Part shown: positions 60,652 to 64,000 of the stretch, in pieces | How the letters are laid out: each line of letters opens with the position of its first letter | Position numbering within the stretch: the stretch's first letter is position 1 | Assembly (NCBI GenBank): GCA_004558205.1 | Contig: SFDM01000004.1 | Span: 1-64,000 of the forward strand | Direction of reading: 5' to 3' | Length of the DNA stretch: 64,000 bases | From: Pyramidobacter piscolens | GTDB taxonomy: Bacteria > Synergistota > Synergistia > Synergistales > Dethiosulfovibrionaceae | Program-made: the position numbers and the translations under genes | Notes under the pieces: model-generated | Databases searched by the model: none | What the model was told of the DNA's origin: nothing | What the model saw: only the letters and a program-made list of their open reading frames with translations

Positions 60652-62165
60652 CAGGACCGCACCTTGCCGGAAGCAGGCGCCTTTGCAGCCCCTTGCTGCA
60701 CATTTTTAAAGAAGAGCGGCGAGAATAAAAAGACCACTACCAGAACAATCAGCAACACAGACAAAGGACGGCCAAGCATATAGCTCAGCACATTGCCTTC
60801 GCTCAACGTATAGGTCTGAAGAAAACGAGACTCCGCCATGGGTCCCAGGACCATGGCGAGGACGATCGGCGCGGGATGGAACCCCGCTTTTTGAAGCACA
60901 TAGCCCAAAAGGCCGAAGACGACCATGACGCCCACGTCGAAAAGGTTGTTGTTGATGCTGAAAGCGCCCACAAAGCAGAGCGCCACGATGATCGGCGCCA
61001 AGATCTTCTTGGATAGTTTCGTGACCTGAGAAAAGGGCTTTACGAGGAACAGACCCATAAGCATCATAAGGATATTGGCGACCAAGAATCCAAACATCGC
61101 CGTGTAGGTGACCGTTGCGTACTCCGTAAAGAGCTCACGGCCCGGGACCATGCCGTGAATCAGCAAGCCGCCGAGGATGATGGCCGCCACAGAGCTCCCT
61201 GGAATGCCCATCGTGAAAAGAGGAATCAAAGCTGCGCCGGTAACGGCATTATTGGCCACTTCAGATGCGGCGACGCCAACCAGACTGCCCTTTCCTATTT
61301 CATCACGCTGTTTTGAGACCCTTTTTTCCGTGTTGTAGCTGATCCAAGAACCGATTTCAGCTCCCGCGCCAGGCAAGATGCCGATGATAATGCCGATGAT
61401 GGATCCTCTCAGCATGGTTCCCCAAAGCCCCTTCAGCTCAGAACGCGAAGGGAAAATACGGTCATTCTCGAAGGCTGCGGGCACTGCGTCGGAAGCTTCT
61501 CTGTTCTCAGCCATTTTCAGAACTTCCGACAGCGCAAAGAGACCGATTAAAGCCGGCACAAAGGAAATTCCTGACTCCAGGTTCAGAATCCCGAAAGTAA
61601 ACCGGGGAACGCCCAATGAATAATCTGTGCCAATGGTGGCAAGAAAGAGGCCCAACACCCCAGCCAGAACACCCTTGATGATCGAGTTGGCCGCCAACGT
61701 AGCCACAGCGGACAATCCCAGGCATGCAAGCAGGAAATATTCCGAGGGCCCAAAGAGCAGCGAGATCTTTGAAAGAGGCGGCGTAAGCAGAAGCAGCGCC
61801 ACAGCGCTCGCCACGCCGCCAATACCCGACGTAAACATGGAAATGCGCAGAGCCGCAGCGCCGCGGCCTTTCTGAGTCAAGGCATAACCATCAATAGCCG
61901 TTGCGGCCGACGACCCCGTTCCCGGAGTGTTGATCAAAATTGCTGAGATGCTTCCGCCGTACACCGACGCTGTATAAATAGACATCAGCAGCAGGATGCC
62001 CATGCTGGGATTCATAGAAAAAGTGAAGGGCAGCAGAAGCGACACCGACATGCTGGAACTGATACCCGGCAGCGCTCCGCCGATCATGCCGACGACGACG
62101 CCAGCAGCCATCACAAAAAGCGCCTGCCAGGAACAAAGAGAGAGAAGTATTTCGCTCCAATCCAT
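60651..62165 (-). CDS. tctA: Tripartite tricarboxylate transporter large permease (TctA)
   Basis: A 504-residue membrane protein with about 12 helices. Family motifs: GMIGGALPGISSSMSVSLLLPFTF, YTASVYGGSISAILINTPGTGSSAATAIDGY, GVPRFTFGILNLESGISFVPALIGLFALSEV and IIIGILPGAGAEIGSWISYNTEK. Complete length. Start ATG 62165 follows GAGGAGG. It serves as the within-window reference for the gutted copy fused to the lyase at 4915. Confidence 0.95.
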   Translation of the reverse strand: MDWSEILLSLCSWQALFVMAAGVVVGMIGGALPGISSSMSVSLLLPFTFSMNPSMGILLLMSIYTASVYGGSISAILINTPGTGSSAATAIDGYALTQKGRGAAALRISMFTSGIGGVASAVALLLLTPPLSKISLLFGPSEYFLLACLGLSAVATLAANSIIKGVLAGVLGLFLATIGTDYSLGVPRFTFGILNLESGISFVPALIGLFALSEVLKMAENREASDAVPAAFENDRIFPSRSELKGLWGTMLRGSIIGIIIGILPGAGAEIGSWISYNTEKRVSKQRDEIGKGSLVGVAASEVANNAVTGAALIPLFTMGIPGSSVAAIILGGLLIHGMVPGRELFTEYATVTYTAMFGFLVANILMMLMGLFLVKPFSQVTKLSKKILAPIIVALCFVGAFSINNNLFDVGVMVVFGLLGYVLQKAGFHPAPIVLAMVLGPMAESRFLQTYTLSEGNVLSYMLGRPLSVLLIVLVVVFLFSPLFFKNVQQGAAKAPASGKVRS

Positions 62166-62179
62166 AGTAATATTCCTCC

Positions 62180-62626
62180 TCAGATAATATCAGCCGGCAA
62201 AATCGGAAGCGGCACCGACAAAAACAGGACGAAAACTCCGTAAAGAATCAGCATGAACAGGACGGCGATAACTCCCATCATCAGCCAGCGGCGCTCCCCA
62301 AAATAGTTCATCATCACGATTAGAAATAGGACTGTAGGGACGGCAAAACCAACGAACATAACTCCGGCGGCATAGAGCGCGATCATCAGGAATACCAGGG
62401 CGACCGGTACGTAATGCTGAAAGTTGAATCCCTCTTCCGAAGCTCTTTTCTGTTTCAGCAGCGACTGAATAAACGCTATGAGACTCAGCGCTATGGCAAT
62501 ACAGAGCAATATCTGAGGATATCGAACCACCTGAATGTCATAGCTGCCGGTACCATAGAGAAATCCGGCAAAAGAAAACAACAGCACGAGGGAAATCCAC
62601 CCGTCTAAACGGAGTTTTAACACCAT
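62180..62626 (-). CDS. tctB: Tripartite tricarboxylate transporter small permease (TctB)
   Basis: A 148-residue protein with four membrane helices, beginning RLDGWISLVLLFSFAGFLYGTGSYDI, with a Lys/Arg-rich loop (KQKRASEEGF) between helices 2 and 3. Start ATG 62626 follows AAAGGAG. It lies between the receptor and large permease genes in the usual order. Confidence 0.88.
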   Translation of the reverse strand: MVLKLRLDGWISLVLLFSFAGFLYGTGSYDIQVVRYPQILLCIAIALSLIAFIQSLLKQKRASEEGFNFQHYVPVALVFLMIALYAAGVMFVGFAVPTVLFLIVMMNYFGERRWLMMGVIAVLFMLILYGVFVLFLSVPLPILPADII

Positions 62627-62638
62627 AATCAGACTCCT

Positions 62639-63595
62639 TTACCAGCCAAGAGCGTCTTTATACTGCTTCTCCACTGACTTCAAAAACTTCATGTAATCCG
62701 CCGAGTTCATATAACGAACTTCAAGTCCCATGAAGTCCATTTCCTTAACGTGATCAGGATCGGCCATAACCGAGGCAAAGGCGGCGTTCAGAACTTCCGA
62801 AGCTTCCTTGTCGAGTTTGCCGGGAGCGGCATATCCGCGCGCGGCAAAGGCCTGAAGGTTAACGCCCGTCGCCTCGGCAAGCGTGGGTACTTCGGGCAGG
62901 AAGGGAGAGCGGCGGTCGCTCATAACCGCAAGAGCCTGGAGATTTCCCTCTTTGACCTGCTTACGCACGTCGCCGGCGCCCAGGGACACGATATCCACAT
63001 GGCCGCCCAGAGCCATAGCCAAAGAATCCGACAGGCCGTTGGTATGAACGGGTTCCATCTTGTAGCCAAGCTTTTCAAGCTCAATCAGCAAAATATGATG
63101 CTGGGTGTTAACGCCGGATGTAGCCACTTTGACCTTTCCGGGGTTAGTCTTTACATACTCAAGAAGTTCCTTCATGTCCTTGTGGGGAAAGGAAGGCAGC
63201 GCCGCCCAGGCGGTAAAGTCGATCACATGGTTGACCAGAGGCGTCAGGCTGGTCAGGTCCATATTCCGCTTTGTGACAGGATTCAGATAACCGGCTACAT
63301 AGGGCAGTGCAAACATGGAAAGTGTATAGCCGTCAGGCTTCGCGCGAGCTAATTTGTTCCAGGCGATCCAGCCGCCGGCGCCAACTACGTTTTCAACGAT
63401 GACAGGCTGTCCCAGAACCTTCTCAAGATGTTGAGAAAGCCGGCGAACGCCAAGGTCGCTACTTCCCCCCGCCGAGTAAGGCACATACATGGTAATCTTT
63501 TTTGTTGGATAGGCAGCTTGAGCTGAAAAAACAAGAACTTCTGCCCCGAGAAGAACAGACATCATTACTAAACATATTTTCAATGTGTATTTCAT
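62639..63595 (-). CDS. tctC: Tripartite tricarboxylate transporter receptor (TctC/Bug family)
   Basis: A 318-residue periplasmic receptor with signal peptide (LKICLVMMSVLLGAEVLVFSAQA) and Bug-family segments: YPTKKITMYVPYSAGGSSDLGVRRLSQHLEKVLGQPVIVENVVGAGG, LARAKPDGYTLSMF, and PEVPTLAEATGVNLQAF. Ligand is a carboxylate of unknown kind. Start ATG 63595 follows GGAGGAAAA. Confidence 0.94.
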   Translation of the reverse strand: MKYTLKICLVMMSVLLGAEVLVFSAQAAYPTKKITMYVPYSAGGSSDLGVRRLSQHLEKVLGQPVIVENVVGAGGWIAWNKLARAKPDGYTLSMFALPYVAGYLNPVTKRNMDLTSLTPLVNHVIDFTAWAALPSFPHKDMKELLEYVKTNPGKVKVATSGVNTQHHILLIELEKLGYKMEPVHTNGLSDSLAMALGGHVDIVSLGAGDVRKQVKEGNLQALAVMSDRRSPFLPEVPTLAEATGVNLQAFAARGYAAPGKLDKEASEVLNAAFASVMADPDHVKEMDFMGLEVRYMNSADYMKFLKSVEKQYKDALGW

Positions 63596-63659
63596 GTTTA
63601 TTTTCCTCCTCCACTGTTATAAATAGAACAATCTCCTCAAGAAGTGCCTTTGTATATTT

Positions 63660-64000
63660 CTAGTTATACTTTTTCTGATCCCACAGCGCGTACACTTCAT
63701 CAAGCCCCTTGGGCGTCACGCCCTGTAAATCTTTGCTGAATCCGAAAGACGCTGAACGGGCCAGGCGCTCCTTTGCGCCCGAGGCGATCAGAGGTTCCAC
63801 CCCCAGCGCCTTCATGAGCTCTATGGACTCGCCCACCTCGAAGGAACGGCGCTCGGCGTGGATCGTGTCGGCCGCCGCCATACGAGCCGCGAGTTTTTTA
63901 AAAGGATCCTTGTCCATAGAACCGGCTACGGAATCGAGAATACGCTCCTCAATGCCGCACTTGCGCGCGAAGAGCAGCGTCTCCACAATCAGCGCCTCCA
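63660..64000 (-). CDS. 3-hydroxyisobutyrate dehydrogenase-like oxidoreductase (C-terminal part; runs off the window)
   Basis: The C-terminal about 113 residues of an NAD(P)-dependent oxidoreductase of the beta-hydroxyacid dehydrogenase group, with a DUF1932-like C-terminal helical domain: LIVETLLFARKCGIEERILDSVAGS, RMAAADTIHAERRSFEVGESIELMKALGVEPLIASGAKERL. No catalytic site is in view, since that lies upstream of the window edge. It precedes tctC by 64 bp on the same strand and probably belongs to the operon, oxidising a 3-hydroxy acid. Confidence 0.65.
   Translation of the reverse strand, partial: EALIVETLLFARKCGIEERILDSVAGSMDKDPFKKLAARMAAADTIHAERRSFEVGESIELMKALGVEPLIASGAKERLARSASFGFSKDLQGVTPKGLDEVYALWDQKKYN

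Overview
This 64 kb window looks like the chromosome of an anaerobic, amino-acid-fermenting, Gram-negative-type bacterium. GC is high and genes are densely packed. There is an in-frame UGA selenoprotein of the glycine/sarcosine/betaine reductase family, a hybrid-cluster protein, a biodegradative amino-acid decarboxylase, three kinds of periplasmic-receptor carboxylate transporter (TAXI, TRAP, TTT) and many amino-acid or N-acyl-amino-acid catabolic genes. This gene content is most like the Synergistota; that placement is inferred from content only. No rRNA, tRNA, CRISPR array, intact insertion sequence or prophage was seen.

Layout. 1-4.8 kb: the end of a TAXI receptor gene, two tandem IclR regulators and an N-acyl-D-amino-acid deacylase. 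4.9-6.5 kb: a 2-methylisocitrate-lyase-type enzyme fused in frame to a gutted TctA permease, behind a truncated tctB. 6.8-8.3 kb: an EAL protein with a degenerate GGDEF domain, followed by long inverted repeats. 8.7-14.2 kb: an unknown protein, a BCCT betaine/choline-type transporter and both subunits of a reductase component B; the beta subunit is the selenoprotein (UGA at 11856-11858). 14.5-16.3 kb: a metallophosphoesterase and a RibD-C reductase. 16.4-17.3 kb: a decayed alcohol dehydrogenase, an 11-bp tandem repeat and a 31-bp hairpin. 17.3-21 kb: a ribose-type ABC importer with an extra receptor-like protein that has no signal peptide. 21-23.4 kb: a polar amino-acid ABC importer.

23.7-29.6 kb: a nine-gene set matching what I recall as the Sao system (selenium-linked ABC importer, efflux permease, thioredoxin-like, DsrE-like and Cys-Cys-COOH proteins), plus a DUF3343 Se/S-carrier-like protein. 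It has its own promoter and a truncated group II intron upstream. All recognisable redox sites carry Cys here. 30.4-41.7 kb: a co-directional catabolic block with two fold-type II PLP enzymes, a YgeY-type hydrolase, a second N-acyl-D-amino-acid deacylase, a TRAP transporter, a GntR regulator and glyA. 42-44.6 kb: Lrp plus a LysE exporter, then a fluoride-riboswitch-controlled cation/proton antiporter. 44.8-48 kb: hcp, an Fe-S protein and a divergent Crp/Fnr regulator. 48-52.6 kb: lemA, sbcC and sbcD. 52.9-57.8 kb: an ADP-ribosylglycohydrolase, an FMN-binding protein, an Orn/Lys/Arg decarboxylase and an MFS transporter. 57.9-64 kb: an IclR regulator facing a TTT transporter operon with an amidohydrolase, an RraA-like aldolase and the end of a hydroxyisobutyrate-dehydrogenase-like gene.

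Two exact copies of a parS-type 16-bp palindrome (34512-34527 and 48020-48035) suggest this segment is bound by ParB and may lie in the origin-proximal part of the chromosome. Several dispersed intergenic repeat families are also present. The main physiological theme is uptake and breakdown of amino acids, N-acyl amino acids and organic acids, tied to selenium at two separate points: the reductase and the Sao/YgeY genes.
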